Assembly (NCBI RefSeq): GCF_005864045.1
Contig: NZ_VBSP01000014.1
Coordinates: forward strand, 1-52,919
Direction of reading: 5' to 3'
DNA length: 52,919 bases
From: Ruoffia tabacinasalis
Lineage (GTDB): Bacteria; Bacillota; Bacilli; Lactobacillales; Aerococcaceae
Below, in pieces: positions 17,239-25,611 of the stretch (within the stretch, counting starts at the first letter, position 1; each line of letters opens with the position of its first letter). The position numbers and the translations under genes were made by a program. The notes under the pieces are model-generated. The model was not told the origin of the DNA and did not search any database. It saw only the letters and a program-made list of their open reading frames with translations.

Positions 17239-18210
17239 ATGAAATCACAAAAATTAGGGATTATCGGAGTCGGCCACGTAGGAGAGCATGTCTTAGCCTA
17301 CGCAAGTTCTTCTGACTTATTCGGGGAAATCGTTGTTGTAGATAGTAGAGAAGAGCTAGCTTTTGGTGAAGCTTTAGACCAAGACCATGCTACTGGATTA
17401 CTTTCTCGTCAAAATGTTAACATCCATTCATCAAATGATTATAATGATCTGAGCGATGCGGATGTTATCATTGTTTCAGCAACGCACGTTTATCCCAATG
17501 GTGAAGTACCAGCGGACCGTCAACAATTATTAACGAACAATGCTTCAATTATTCGTTCAATTATGAAAAGCATAAGCGAAGTAACGCAAGAAGCGATCAT
17601 TATCTTTATTACGAACCCAGCTGATACTGTCATTTATATGGCTGCGAATGAATTTTCATATCCAAAAGAACGTATGATGAGTACAGGATGTATGTTAGAC
17701 TCAGCAAGATTACGTTATATCATCGGTAAGCATTACGGCGTTGATCCTAAATCAGTGAGTGGATACATGATGGGTGAGCATGGTTACAGTGCAGTACCAA
17801 TCTTAAGTCGCGTAAGTGTAGCTGGTATTCCTTATGACCAATTATCAGAGCATTTCCCTGATATTGAACCATTAACTGCTGACGAAGTTCAAGAAAAAGT
17901 TGTTCAAGCAGCTTATGAAGTATTTGATAACAAATTTAGAGTAACAAACGCAGCAGTGGCGCAGTCATCAATCGAATTAGCACGTTCAATTCTGTTAGAT
18001 GAGCATTCAATTTATCCTGTAAGTACACCATTATTTGATGGTGAGTACAACACAGAACGCCCAGTAGCATTTAGTACTCCGACAGTAGTTACACGTCAAG
18101 GTTGGACTAAACGCTTCGAAGTATCATTAAATGAATGGGAAACTGAGAAATTAAATGCTTCAGCTGAAAGCATTCGTGCTTCGATCGATTTAGCAGAATC
18201 ATTACTATAA
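17239..18210 (+). CDS. L-2-hydroxyacid dehydrogenase of the LDH fold (HicDH-like)
   Basis: This 323-aa NAD-dependent enzyme has the lactate/malate dehydrogenase fold. It shows the Rossmann loop GVGHVGEHV, the substrate-loop Arg in VPADRQQLL, ITNPADT, the Asp-Arg pair in LDSARLRYI and the catalytic His in MMGEHGYSAVP. The substrate loop differs from that of true lactate dehydrogenases and resembles L-2-hydroxyisocaproate dehydrogenases, which reduce 2-oxo acids derived from Leu, Ile and Val. Its place between two BCAA-binding-protein genes supports that reading, but ordinary LDH activity is not excluded. The ATG at 17239 follows AAGGGAG. It has its own terminator. Confidence 0.8.
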   Translation: MKSQKLGIIGVGHVGEHVLAYASSSDLFGEIVVVDSREELAFGEALDQDHATGLLSRQNVNIHSSNDYNDLSDADVIIVSATHVYPNGEVPADRQQLLTNNASIIRSIMKSISEVTQEAIIIFITNPADTVIYMAANEFSYPKERMMSTGCMLDSARLRYIIGKHYGVDPKSVSGYMMGEHGYSAVPILSRVSVAGIPYDQLSEHFPDIEPLTADEVQEKVVQAAYEVFDNKFRVTNAAVAQSSIELARSILLDEHSIYPVSTPLFDGEYNTERPVAFSTPTVVTRQGWTKRFEVSLNEWETEKLNASAESIRASIDLAESLL

Positions 18211-18223
18211 TCATTAACTATTC

Positions 18224-18256
18224 AAGCTGAGAGGTATTTACTTCTCAGCTTTTTTG
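18224..18256 (+). terminator. Terminator after the dehydrogenase gene
   Basis: AAGCTGAGA (18224-18232) pairs with TCTCAGCTT (18243-18251) and is followed by a T-run. Confidence 0.88.
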
Positions 18257-18270
18257 TATTGATTTTTAAA

Positions 18271-18309
18271 ATTTACAAGCAGAAGGTCTATGCCCTTCTG
18301 CTTGTAAAT
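18271..18309 (-). terminator. Terminator after the second BCAA-binding-protein gene
   Basis: A perfect 16-bp stem (18271-18286 with 18294-18309, 7-nt loop) is followed on the minus strand by TTTTAAAAAT. Confidence 0.85.
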
Positions 18310-18317
18310 TATACTGA

Positions 18318-19487
18318 TTATTCTGCTGATACGTTCTCAGCCGAAACAATTTCGCCTTCTTGTAGTTCTATCATAACCGCTGGTTTTACTGGGTTATGGT
18401 CTTCGTCAATCGCGAATGTCCCCGTTACTCCCGCAAATTCAGTTGTTTCAGCAATCGCATCTGTAATGGCTTGTGGATCTGTTGAACCACTACGTTCGAT
18501 AGCATCAATAATTAACATAGCTGCATCATAACCAAGTGCGTTCCATGTTCCACCTTCTTTACCATACTTTTCTTCAAAAGCTGAAAGAAAATTCTGAACC
18601 GACTCTTCTTCACTTTCGTTTGAGAAGTGGTCAGTATAGTAGATGTCGTTCGCATTCTCAACTCCTGCAAGGTCTAATAAAACTTCACTTGAGAATCCGT
18701 CAGGTCCAATAATTGGTTGTTCAATTCCCATCTCACGGGCTTGTTTAATAATTAATCCTGCTTCAGTATAATAAGCTGGAATATAAATAACATCAAAGTC
18801 TTGTGTCAACGCTGTTGTTAGAATGGCAGAAAAGTCTGTGTCTCCAGCTGTAAATGAATCTTCATTAACAATTGTTCCACCACGACTTTCAAATTCAGAA
18901 TTAAAGTTATCAGCTAATCCGCGAGAATAATCCGACGATTGATCGACAAATACGATTGCATTTGTTGCACTTAAATCTTCAGCAGCAAAAGTTGCACCGG
19001 CACTACCTTGATATGAGTTATTGAAACATACTCTAAAGAAATATTCTAATACATCTCCCGCTGAATCAAAAGTAATGTCATCATCGGTTGCTGATGGAGA
19101 TACCATTGGAATGTTCGCCTCTGTGAAAATTGGCAGTTGCGCCTCTGTGTTCCCTGTTGTTGCCGGTCCGACCACTCCAACAACTCCTTCAGCTACTAAC
19201 CTTTGAGCAACAGATGCAGACTCAGTCACGTTACTTTGATTATCATAACTCACAATTTCAATTTCTTGACCATCAAGTACTCCACCATTGGCATTCACTT
19301 CTTCAACAGCTAACTCTAAACCTTCCAACATTTGAGTCCCATAAGACGCAGCGTCCCCGGATAATTCATAGTTAGCACCAATTTTTACGGTATCTTGTGC
19401 TGAAGTTAAGACTGGTGATAGAAGTGCAGATGCTATGGTGACTCCTGTAATAATGTGTTTCCCGATTTGTTTAATTTTAATATTCAT
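18318..19487 (-). CDS. Second BCAA ABC transporter substrate-binding protein
   Basis: This 389-aa protein is clearly paralogous to the livK product: VKIGANYELSGDAASYG, VVGVVGPATTGNTEAQ and FVDQSSDYSRGL correspond closely. The signal peptide ends at LTSAQD and again lacks a lipobox Cys. No permease or ATPase genes accompany it, so it probably feeds the livHMGF transporter with a different amino acid preference. The ATG at 19487 follows GGAGG; the frame opening at TTG 19499 overlaps that site. A Leu-rich small ORF ends 15 nt upstream. Confidence 0.92.
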   Translation of the reverse strand: MNIKIKQIGKHIITGVTIASALLSPVLTSAQDTVKIGANYELSGDAASYGTQMLEGLELAVEEVNANGGVLDGQEIEIVSYDNQSNVTESASVAQRLVAEGVVGVVGPATTGNTEAQLPIFTEANIPMVSPSATDDDITFDSAGDVLEYFFRVCFNNSYQGSAGATFAAEDLSATNAIVFVDQSSDYSRGLADNFNSEFESRGGTIVNEDSFTAGDTDFSAILTTALTQDFDVIYIPAYYTEAGLIIKQAREMGIEQPIIGPDGFSSEVLLDLAGVENANDIYYTDHFSNESEEESVQNFLSAFEEKYGKEGGTWNALGYDAAMLIIDAIERSGSTDPQAITDAIAETTEFAGVTGTFAIDEDHNPVKPAVMIELQEGEIVSAENVSAE

Positions 19488-19502
19488 AATTTCCTCCAAA
19501 TT

Positions 19503-19601
19503 TTATAAGTTAAATTTTTCCGGCAGGCCGAGTAATAATAGGCCTGCCACCATTAATCGACTGTCGTTATCTAATTGTAAGTTGCTTTCTGTATCTCCCA
19601 T
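19503..19601 (-). CDS. Leu-rich leader ORF upstream of the second binding protein
   Basis: A 32-residue ORF starts with MGDTESNLQLDNDSRL and ends with VAGLLLLGLPEKFNL. It has a strong GAGGAGG site 6 nt before the ATG. Nine of 32 codons are Leu, four of them consecutive. The stop codon lies only 15 nt before the binding-protein ATG, with the GGAGG in between. No signal peptide or known domain is visible. Its position and Leu content suggest a leader peptide that senses leucyl-tRNA, but a small functional peptide is possible. Confidence 0.55.
   Translation of the reverse strand: MGDTESNLQLDNDSRLMVAGLLLLGLPEKFNL
19522..19548 (-). promoter_or_regulatory. GC-rich hairpin inside the Leu-rich leader ORF
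   Basis: GGCAGGCC (19522-19529) and GGCCTGCC (19541-19548) form a perfect 8-bp GC-rich stem. The 11-nt loop carries the consecutive Leu codons of the leader ORF. No T-run follows, so it is not an intrinsic terminator. It could slow ribosomes or hold an alternative fold that affects the nearby ribosome binding site. Confidence 0.55.
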
Positions 19602-19653
19602 TATTATCCTCCTCTTCTTATAAAATCTGTATACTAAATTATATTCTATACAA

Positions 19654-19687
19654 TAAAATGAGAAAAGACAACACTTTTCTCATTTTA
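19654..19687 (-). terminator. Terminator after pap
   Basis: AAAATGAGAAAAG (19655-19667) pairs perfectly with CTTTTCTCATTTT (19674-19686) around 6 nt. It lies just past the pap stop codon. No confident -35/-10 pair was found between it and the Leu-rich leader ORF. Confidence 0.75.
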
Positions 19688-19715
19688 AATTAATATTAAG
19701 TTATAATTTTGATGC

Positions 19716-21194
19716 TTATGACTCTGGTAACTCACTTAAATGCTCTTTAATATGATTAATAAAGTGCTTTAATACATCAATTCTGGCAAACTTCTTTTGA
19801 TTAGTCGCAATAATATACCAGGGAGCATTAGCCGTATGGGTACGATCTAGCATCTCTTCATAAGCAGCAATATATTCATCCCACTGGCTTCGATTGCGCC
19901 AATCATCTTCGGTAATTTTATAATTCTTATCTGGTTCTTCTTGGCGATCTTCAAAACGCTCTTTTTGCTCATCTTCATCAATATACATAAAGAATTTCAT
20001 CACAATACTTCCGTGATCTGTTAATACTTTTTCCGTATGATTAATCTCATCATAAGCGCGTTCCCATTCTGACTCTGAAGCAAACCCTTCGATTCGTTCA
20101 ACGAGAACACGACCATACCAGCTTCGGTCAAAGATGGCCATGTCTCCATCTTTGGGGAATTTGGTCCAAAAACGCCATAAATAATGATAGCTGTTTTCTA
20201 AATCTGTCGGTGCTTTAATTCCATGAATCGTATAACTTCGAGGATCAATATGGCGCGTCAATCTTTGGATTGCTCCACCCTTACCAGCCGCATCTACCCC
20301 TTCAAAAGCAGTAATAATAGCTACATCTTTCGTATAACAATCATAAACTAAATCAGCAGCTTCCTTTTGTAAAATTTCTAATTCTTTGTCGTACTCTTTA
20401 TCTGAGATTGTCTTAGATAAATCAAACTCATCTAACTGGGTATCTTCTATATAATATTTACGATCCGATTTATCTGCTCGCTCTCTTGCTAAAGTCACTC
20501 GTTCAATCCCTGATGTGATTTCTTCGAGCGTAATACCTAAAACAGTCTTAGCTGCTAACTTTCTGTCTTCTGCATTAATTATATTCCATGGACTTTCAGG
20601 CACATCTGTTTTCTTTAAGACTTTATCAAACCATTCTAAATATTCTTCATAGTTTTTGTTTTGTTTATAATCATTATCTGATAGTAAAAATTGACGGAAT
20701 TTAGAATCTTCTAAAGCTTCTATATTTTTACTTTGGGTTTTTTCTTTAATATGTAAAAAGAATTTAATAACAATAGTGCCATCATCCAGAAGCATATGTT
20801 CTAAGTTTAATAATTCTTCAGTTCTTTGCTTTAATTTATCACTCGATCGTTCATCTTTGTTCATAACCTGTGAGTAAAAACTTTGATCAAATACGACGAC
20901 TTCTTCGTGACTTGGTAGTTTTTGCCAAATACGCCACACGCTTGGATGTAGATAATCAACATCAGACCGACTGTCAAATAGTTCAACTTTGACATAACGC
21001 GGGTCTAATTCTCTTGTTAAATCATTAATAATGTCGCCCTTCCCTGAGCTCTCCCAACCATCCACTAGGATGAGCACAGGTATCTTTAATCTTTGGACGA
21101 TTCTTTGTAACTTATCAATTTCTTCCCCTAGATTCGACCGTTTAAAATTGTCATAGCGATCATCAATATCATCGAAATCATATTTTTTTAACAT
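19716..21194 (-). CDS. pap: Polyphosphate:AMP phosphotransferase, two PPK2 domains
   Basis: This 492-aa protein has two tandem PPK2 domains, the architecture of polyphosphate:AMP phosphotransferase, which makes ADP from AMP and polyphosphate. The N-terminal domain shows DGWESSGKGD and VVVFDQSFYSQV. The C-terminal domain, probably the catalytic one, shows EGVDAAGKGGAIQRL, AIFDRSWYGRVLVERI and the lid region after FFMYID. The ATG at 21194 is preferred over 21215 because AGGAAAG precedes it. With ppx and the frameshifted ppk it forms a polyphosphate gene set in the first 21 kb. Confidence 0.88.
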   Translation of the reverse strand: MLKKYDFDDIDDRYDNFKRSNLGEEIDKLQRIVQRLKIPVLILVDGWESSGKGDIINDLTRELDPRYVKVELFDSRSDVDYLHPSVWRIWQKLPSHEEVVVFDQSFYSQVMNKDERSSDKLKQRTEELLNLEHMLLDDGTIVIKFFLHIKEKTQSKNIEALEDSKFRQFLLSDNDYKQNKNYEEYLEWFDKVLKKTDVPESPWNIINAEDRKLAAKTVLGITLEEITSGIERVTLARERADKSDRKYYIEDTQLDEFDLSKTISDKEYDKELEILQKEAADLVYDCYTKDVAIITAFEGVDAAGKGGAIQRLTRHIDPRSYTIHGIKAPTDLENSYHYLWRFWTKFPKDGDMAIFDRSWYGRVLVERIEGFASESEWERAYDEINHTEKVLTDHGSIVMKFFMYIDEDEQKERFEDRQEEPDKNYKITEDDWRNRSQWDEYIAAYEEMLDRTHTANAPWYIIATNQKKFARIDVLKHFINHIKEHLSELPES

Positions 21195-21269
21195 ACACTT
21201 TCCTCTTCCTTTCATGATACTTAGTCCAAAAAATTAAGTTGATTGTTACAAAAGTGCCAACTTTCCTAC

Positions 21270-21665
21270 TTAAAACTCAATATCAAAATTAATTTCATAA
21301 ACACTTTCCGAAAGAATACCATCATAGTCGTAACGACCGACTAACATACTTAGCTCTTCACTCACATCAATAATTCTACCGTTGATTTTCAAGATATTAT
21401 TTTGTACCCGACCATCTTCCTGAGCTGTGAAGCTTCCCTGCTTACCATCGATGGTGCCTTGAAATTCAGCAAAACCACGAATTAATTCTGGAGTAACGTC
21501 GGCTTCTGATTGATGTGTTAGGTAATTAGCTTCAATCGTTCCCGTAATTTCCTTGCTTCTAATCTCATAACTCACATTCCAAACTGTGATAACTTTATCT
21601 TTATTATCAGTCAATACGTTTTGTTTAAAGTCCCTTTTCACTTTTCCAGTTGTTGACACTAACAT
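21270..21665 (-). CDS. Small protein, possibly DUF3224-like
   Basis: This 131-aa protein has no signal peptide or membrane segment and is predicted to be beta-rich. A central FAEFQGTIDGKQGSFTAQEDG resembles the GTxxGxxGSF core of DUF3224 proteins, whose barrel-like fold has no firm function. I chose the ATG at 21665, since AAAGGATG overlaps the alternative start at 21674. It ends with YEINFDIEF. The assignment to DUF3224 is tentative. Confidence 0.6.
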   Translation of the reverse strand: MLVSTTGKVKRDFKQNVLTDNKDKVITVWNVSYEIRSKEITGTIEANYLTHQSEADVTPELIRGFAEFQGTIDGKQGSFTAQEDGRVQNNILKINGRIIDVSEELSMLVGRYDYDGILSESVYEINFDIEF

Positions 21666-21827
21666 GGCAATCATCCTTTCTTATTTCGTACATTTTAGCA
21701 TTATTCCACATTTAGTTCTAATATACACACTCGTTGAAAAGAACTATTTTACTCGACGTGTAATCGATTGCATTTCCATACTCAATTATATACTTTTATG
21801 TAATCCTATTAAATTTTTAATTAAACA

Positions 21828-21856
21828 TTGCCGAAAGTTAAGATATTCAGTATAAT
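21828..21856 (+). promoter_or_regulatory. Promoter for thrC
   Basis: TTGCCG (21828-21833), 17 bp and a perfect TATAAT (21851-21856) lie 33 bp before the thrC start. Confidence 0.7.
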
Positions 21857-21889
21857 TTGAATGATATAAAATGAGAAAAAGGTGAGAAT

Positions 21890-23371
21890 ATGAATTATAA
21901 AAGTACCCGTAACTCGAAAAACATCGTAACACCCTCTCAAGCTATACTCCAAGGACTTGCTACCGATGGTGGTTTATACGTTCCAGAATCGTTCCCACGT
22001 TTTGACTTAGATTGGGAATTACTCAGTCAATATACCTATCAAGAAATGGCTCACTTTATTTTAAAACCATTTCTTTCCGACTTTTCTGATGAGCAGCTAA
22101 AACGCTGTATAGAATTGGCCTATGATAATAAATTTGATACAGAAGTGATTGCACCGATAGTAGGCATCGATGAGAAGCATTATCACCTGGAATTATTCCA
22201 TGGATCAACGATTGCTTTTAAAGATATGGCCTTATCGATATTACCGCACTTAATGAAAACTTCTGCTGAGATTAATCATAATCACAATGATATTCTAATC
22301 TTAACGGCGACCTCTGGTGATACTGGTAAAGCAGCAATGGCTGGTTTCTCAGATGTTCCCGGAACTAAAATCATTGTCTTCTATCCTGAAGGTGGTGTAA
22401 GTTCTATTCAGGAGCAACAAATGCTTACGCAAACTGGAGATAATACACATGTTGTTTCCATTGTTGGAAACTTCGATGATGCTCAAACTGAAGTTAAAAA
22501 CATATTTAATGATTCAGTTCTACGTGACGAACTTCAATTGTCTGACAGTCAATTTTCTTCAGCAAATTCTATGAATATCGGCCGTTTAGTCCCGCAAATT
22601 GTGTATTATTTTTATGCATACGCTCAACTTGTGAAGCAAGGTAAGATTGACGCAGGCAGTGAAATTGATTTTAGTGTACCTACGGGAAATTTTGGTAATA
22701 TACTCGCTGGTTACTACGCTAAACGTTCGGGTCTACCGATTGGTAAACTACTGTGTGCTTCAAATGATAACAAAGTGCTTTATGACTTCTTCCAAGATGG
22801 TGAATATAATCGTCAACGTGACTTTATATTAACGATTTCTCCTTCAATGGATATTCTAGTTTCTAGTAATTTAGAACGTCTTGTCTATCATGCTGTAAAT
22901 GAAGATAGTGAACGTCTAAGCGCCTTAATGGAACAATTAGATACAAAGGGTCACTATACATTAACAGACGAGGAACAGGGACATTTCTCAAGTTTCCTAT
23001 CTGATTATGTGACAGAAGCCCAAACTAAAGAAGAAATTAATATTGTTTACAAAAAAACCGGCTATATTATGGATACCCACACGGCCGTGGCATCTAGAGC
23101 ATGGCGTAATCTCAACCAAGAAGGCCTTTCAACGAATCCTGCTGTTATCGTTTCAACAGCCAGCCCCTACAAATTCCCCGAGGCTGTTTTAGTTGCGCTT
23201 GGTGTTGAAGCTGAAACATTAACGGATCAAGAATTATTAGATAAATTAAATGAATTATCAAATATCCCTTATCCACCAGCAATTGAAGGTTTACTTGAGG
23301 CAGAAAGGTTACACGATACTACTATAGAAGTTTCTGACATGCGCGAATTTGTCCGAAATATTGCTAGATAA
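21890..23371 (+). CDS. thrC: Threonine synthase
   Basis: This 493-aa PLP enzyme converts O-phosphohomoserine to threonine. The N-terminal QAILQGLATDGGLYVPE is typical of the long threonine synthases. The PLP Lys lies in STIAFKDMALS (about residue 109). The phosphate-binding TATSGDTGKAAMAG and VPTGNFGNILAGYYAK follow. AAAAAGGTGAG precedes the ATG. No other thr genes are adjacent. A bidirectional terminator follows. Confidence 0.93.
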   Translation: MNYKSTRNSKNIVTPSQAILQGLATDGGLYVPESFPRFDLDWELLSQYTYQEMAHFILKPFLSDFSDEQLKRCIELAYDNKFDTEVIAPIVGIDEKHYHLELFHGSTIAFKDMALSILPHLMKTSAEINHNHNDILILTATSGDTGKAAMAGFSDVPGTKIIVFYPEGGVSSIQEQQMLTQTGDNTHVVSIVGNFDDAQTEVKNIFNDSVLRDELQLSDSQFSSANSMNIGRLVPQIVYYFYAYAQLVKQGKIDAGSEIDFSVPTGNFGNILAGYYAKRSGLPIGKLLCASNDNKVLYDFFQDGEYNRQRDFILTISPSMDILVSSNLERLVYHAVNEDSERLSALMEQLDTKGHYTLTDEEQGHFSSFLSDYVTEAQTKEEINIVYKKTGYIMDTHTAVASRAWRNLNQEGLSTNPAVIVSTASPYKFPEAVLVALGVEAETLTDQELLDKLNELSNIPYPPAIEGLLEAERLHDTTIEVSDMREFVRNIAR

Positions 23372-23387
23372 GTAATCGAAGATACAC

Positions 23388-23425
23388 AAAAGGCAGAAGT
23401 ACTTAACTGTTCTTCTGCCTTTTCT
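23388..23425. terminator. Bidirectional terminator after thrC
   Basis: AAAAGGCAGAAG (23388-23399) pairs with CTTCTGCCTTTT (23412-23423). It separates thrC from the convergent hypothetical gene and can serve both. Confidence 0.9.
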
Positions 23426-23432
23426 TATATAA

Positions 23433-24083
23433 TTATGCTTTTGCTTTTTCTTCCTTAACCCATGAGTCAATTTTGTTAATTTCTTCAACGATATATGCAT
23501 GAAGCGTTGTATTTAACTCTTCAAAACCATCAATTTCTCTAATTGGTGTAAAATCATTGACTAACTCACTCATGAAGCTTTCTAGTAATCCATCCGAAAG
23601 TTCAATTGATTTATTGATAATTGTATGCAAGTTACCGATTAATTGGTAGCGACTTCCAATTAATTCACCGAAATCATTCGATTTATCACGCTCTTTAATT
23701 AATACAACGCGACCTAAATAATAATCGTAGAATGCGATATAAGTCTTACCATTAAAGTAATAGTTTAATAATACTTCACAATCATCTAGTGAAAATTCTT
23801 TCTTATGTTTTAAACTTAATGTATCATCCACAGTTTTGTTGATAGTTGCAAAGATTTCTTTCGCAACAGCTTCTTCATTGGTTAAATCAGATGCAATGTC
23901 TTCAATATTAAATAATGGTGTATTCCAAACTGATTCACGACGGCTAAAACGGAAGAAGTATTTATAATAATCGTGTAATAAGTAATTACGACGACGGATA
24001 TTATAAACGATATATTTTTGGGCTGGATCTTCGATATAATCAGCGGCTAAACGGATTGCTTGGTTCTCAGTAATATATTGCAT
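23433..24083 (-). CDS. Hypothetical cytoplasmic protein
   Basis: I do not recognise this 216-aa protein. It is highly charged and rich in Tyr and Asn, with no signal peptide, membrane segment or nucleotide-binding motif. The middle reads as mixed alpha/beta (VLLNYYFNGKTYIAFYDYYL). The C-terminal part looks helical and ends in a Lys/Glu-rich tail. GGAGAG precedes the ATG, and the frame uses codons like its neighbours, so it is a real gene. It stands alone between thrC and a divergent acetyltransferase. Confidence 0.75.
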   Translation of the reverse strand: MQYITENQAIRLAADYIEDPAQKYIVYNIRRRNYLLHDYYKYFFRFSRRESVWNTPLFNIEDIASDLTNEEAVAKEIFATINKTVDDTLSLKHKKEFSLDDCEVLLNYYFNGKTYIAFYDYYLGRVVLIKERDKSNDFGELIGSRYQLIGNLHTIINKSIELSDGLLESFMSELVNDFTPIREIDGFEELNTTLHAYIVEEINKIDSWVKEEKAKA

Positions 24084-24220
24084 TAATTTCTCTCCTTAAT
24101 TATACTAATAATTAGCTACTCATATGATACCATTTAATAAATATTAATTGAATGTTTAAATGGGTAAATTTATTTTTAATACTTTATAAACATACCACAA
24201 AAATCGAAATGAGGGTAATA

Positions 24221-24730
24221 ATGTACATAAGACAAACAAAGAAAAGTGAAATTCCTGAAGTTATGAAAGTGATTGAATACGGCAGACAATTACAAAGAAA
24301 GAATGGGAACAATATTCAATGGCCGAATCATTATCCGGCAGCTAGTGATATTGAAACAGATATCTTAAATAGCCATAGCTATGTTTGTGTGATTGACGAT
24401 CAAGACCAAACGGACTTACCAGAGGAAACAATCGTTGCTACAATGTGTATTCAAAGTGGCGAAGATCCAACCTATCAAGAGATCAATGGCGAGTGGCTTA
24501 ATGATCGTCCTTATGTTACTATTCACCGAATTGCTTCTAATCAACAGATTAATGGTGCCGGAAGTTTTTGTATGCAGTATGTCATAGATCATTACGACAA
24601 TATAAAAATCGATACCCATCGAAAGAATACTTCTATGATTGCTTTAATCGAAAAATTTGGTTTTCAACATTGCGGTGATATTATCATTGAAGACGGAACA
24701 CCTAGAGAAGTTTTTCAATATTATAAATAA
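24221..24730 (+). CDS. GNAT-family N-acetyltransferase
   Basis: This 169-aa protein has the GNAT order: MYIRQTKKSEIPEVMKVIEYGRQ at the start (residues 1-23), a central VTIHRIASNQQINGAG acetyl-CoA-binding region, IDTHRKNTSMIALIEKFGFQHCG and a C-terminal strand. The HxxN and FGFxxCG features occur in acetyltransferases of small substrates. The substrate is unknown. The start at 24221 follows GAGGG; the longer frame from 24152 begins in an AT-rich non-coding stretch. Confidence 0.85.
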   Translation: MYIRQTKKSEIPEVMKVIEYGRQLQRKNGNNIQWPNHYPAASDIETDILNSHSYVCVIDDQDQTDLPEETIVATMCIQSGEDPTYQEINGEWLNDRPYVTIHRIASNQQINGAGSFCMQYVIDHYDNIKIDTHRKNTSMIALIEKFGFQHCGDIIIEDGTPREVFQYYK

Positions 24731-24737
24731 TTTTGTT

Positions 24738-24769
24738 CCTGGCTAATATTTCAGTCAGGTATTTTTTTT
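24738..24769 (+). terminator. Terminator after the acetyltransferase gene
   Basis: CCTGGCT and AGTCAGG form a 7-bp stem (one G-U pair) followed by a run of eight T. Confidence 0.75.
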
Positions 24770-24775
24770 GTGAAT

Positions 24776-24804
24776 AAAAAAACCTATGAGCTTCACTCAT
24801 AGGT
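24776..24804 (-). terminator. Terminator after truA
   Basis: ACCTATGAG (24782-24790) pairs with CTCATAGGT (24796-24804) around 5 nt and is followed by T7 on the minus strand. It closes ecfA1-ecfA2-ecfT-truA. The rplM-rpsI pair that often follows truA is not here. Confidence 0.88.
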
Positions 24805-24815
24805 CAGTTTGAAAG

Positions 24816-25589
24816 TTATTTAAATGGATCCACTTCATAATCAACACGCATTAAGAACAGGCCATTCGGTGGCGCTGTTGGTCCCGCTTCATTTCGGTCT
24901 TTTACTTCTAATAGCCTTTGCATCTCATCCACTGGCTTTAAGCCATCTCCAATTTGAAGGAGAGTTCCAACCAGTATACGAACCATATTGTATAAAAAAC
25001 CTTTTCCATAAAATCGGAAGACTAATTCGTTCTTCGCTTCATCTATCCAAGCTTCAGCTTCTAACACATGGCGCACTTTATTCTCAATGTCAGTTTTCGT
25101 AGAACAAAAACTTGTAAAATCATGTTCACCAACTATAATCTTAAGCGCCTCTTGAATTCGTTCCAAATCAAAAGCATACGGATGATGACTCGTGTATAAT
25201 CGCTTGAACGGATCGGGAAAATCATTAATATCTATCCGATACTGATACTCTTTACCGATGGCATGATAGCGAGCATGAAATTCATCCGATACTTGCGCTA
25301 CATCGACGATTCGAATAGATTGGTCTAAGATACTGTTCAACGCTTTACGCATTGAATTAGACTGTATTTTAGCTGGATAATCGACATGGATGACTTGTCC
25401 GAGTGCATGAACACCAGAATCGGTTCTTCCCGATGTTGAATTCTTAATTAATTCCCCAGGTTTAGCCTTTGCCATAATATGTAAGGCCTTTTGCAAAGCT
25501 TCTTGTATCGATGGTCCATTTGGTTGCACTTGATAGCCAACATAGTTAGTGCCGTCATATTGAATTTTTAACGCATAACGTGTCGTCAT
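24816..25589 (-). CDS. truA: tRNA pseudouridine synthase A
   Basis: This 257-aa enzyme makes pseudouridine at positions 38-40 of tRNA anticodon stems. The catalytic Asp lies in SGRTDSGVHALGQ (about residue 55). KIQYDGTNYVGYQ at the start and FLYNMVRILVGTLLQIG near residue 200 are family motifs. It follows ecfT by 22 bp with GGAGG before the ATG, an order common in Lactobacillales. Confidence 0.95.
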   Translation of the reverse strand: MTTRYALKIQYDGTNYVGYQVQPNGPSIQEALQKALHIMAKAKPGELIKNSTSGRTDSGVHALGQVIHVDYPAKIQSNSMRKALNSILDQSIRIVDVAQVSDEFHARYHAIGKEYQYRIDINDFPDPFKRLYTSHHPYAFDLERIQEALKIIVGEHDFTSFCSTKTDIENKVRHVLEAEAWIDEAKNELVFRFYGKGFLYNMVRILVGTLLQIGDGLKPVDEMQRLLEVKDRNEAGPTAPPNGLFLMRVDYEVDPFK

Positions 25590-25611
25590 TCAGTTTACCT
25601 CCAATTACAAA

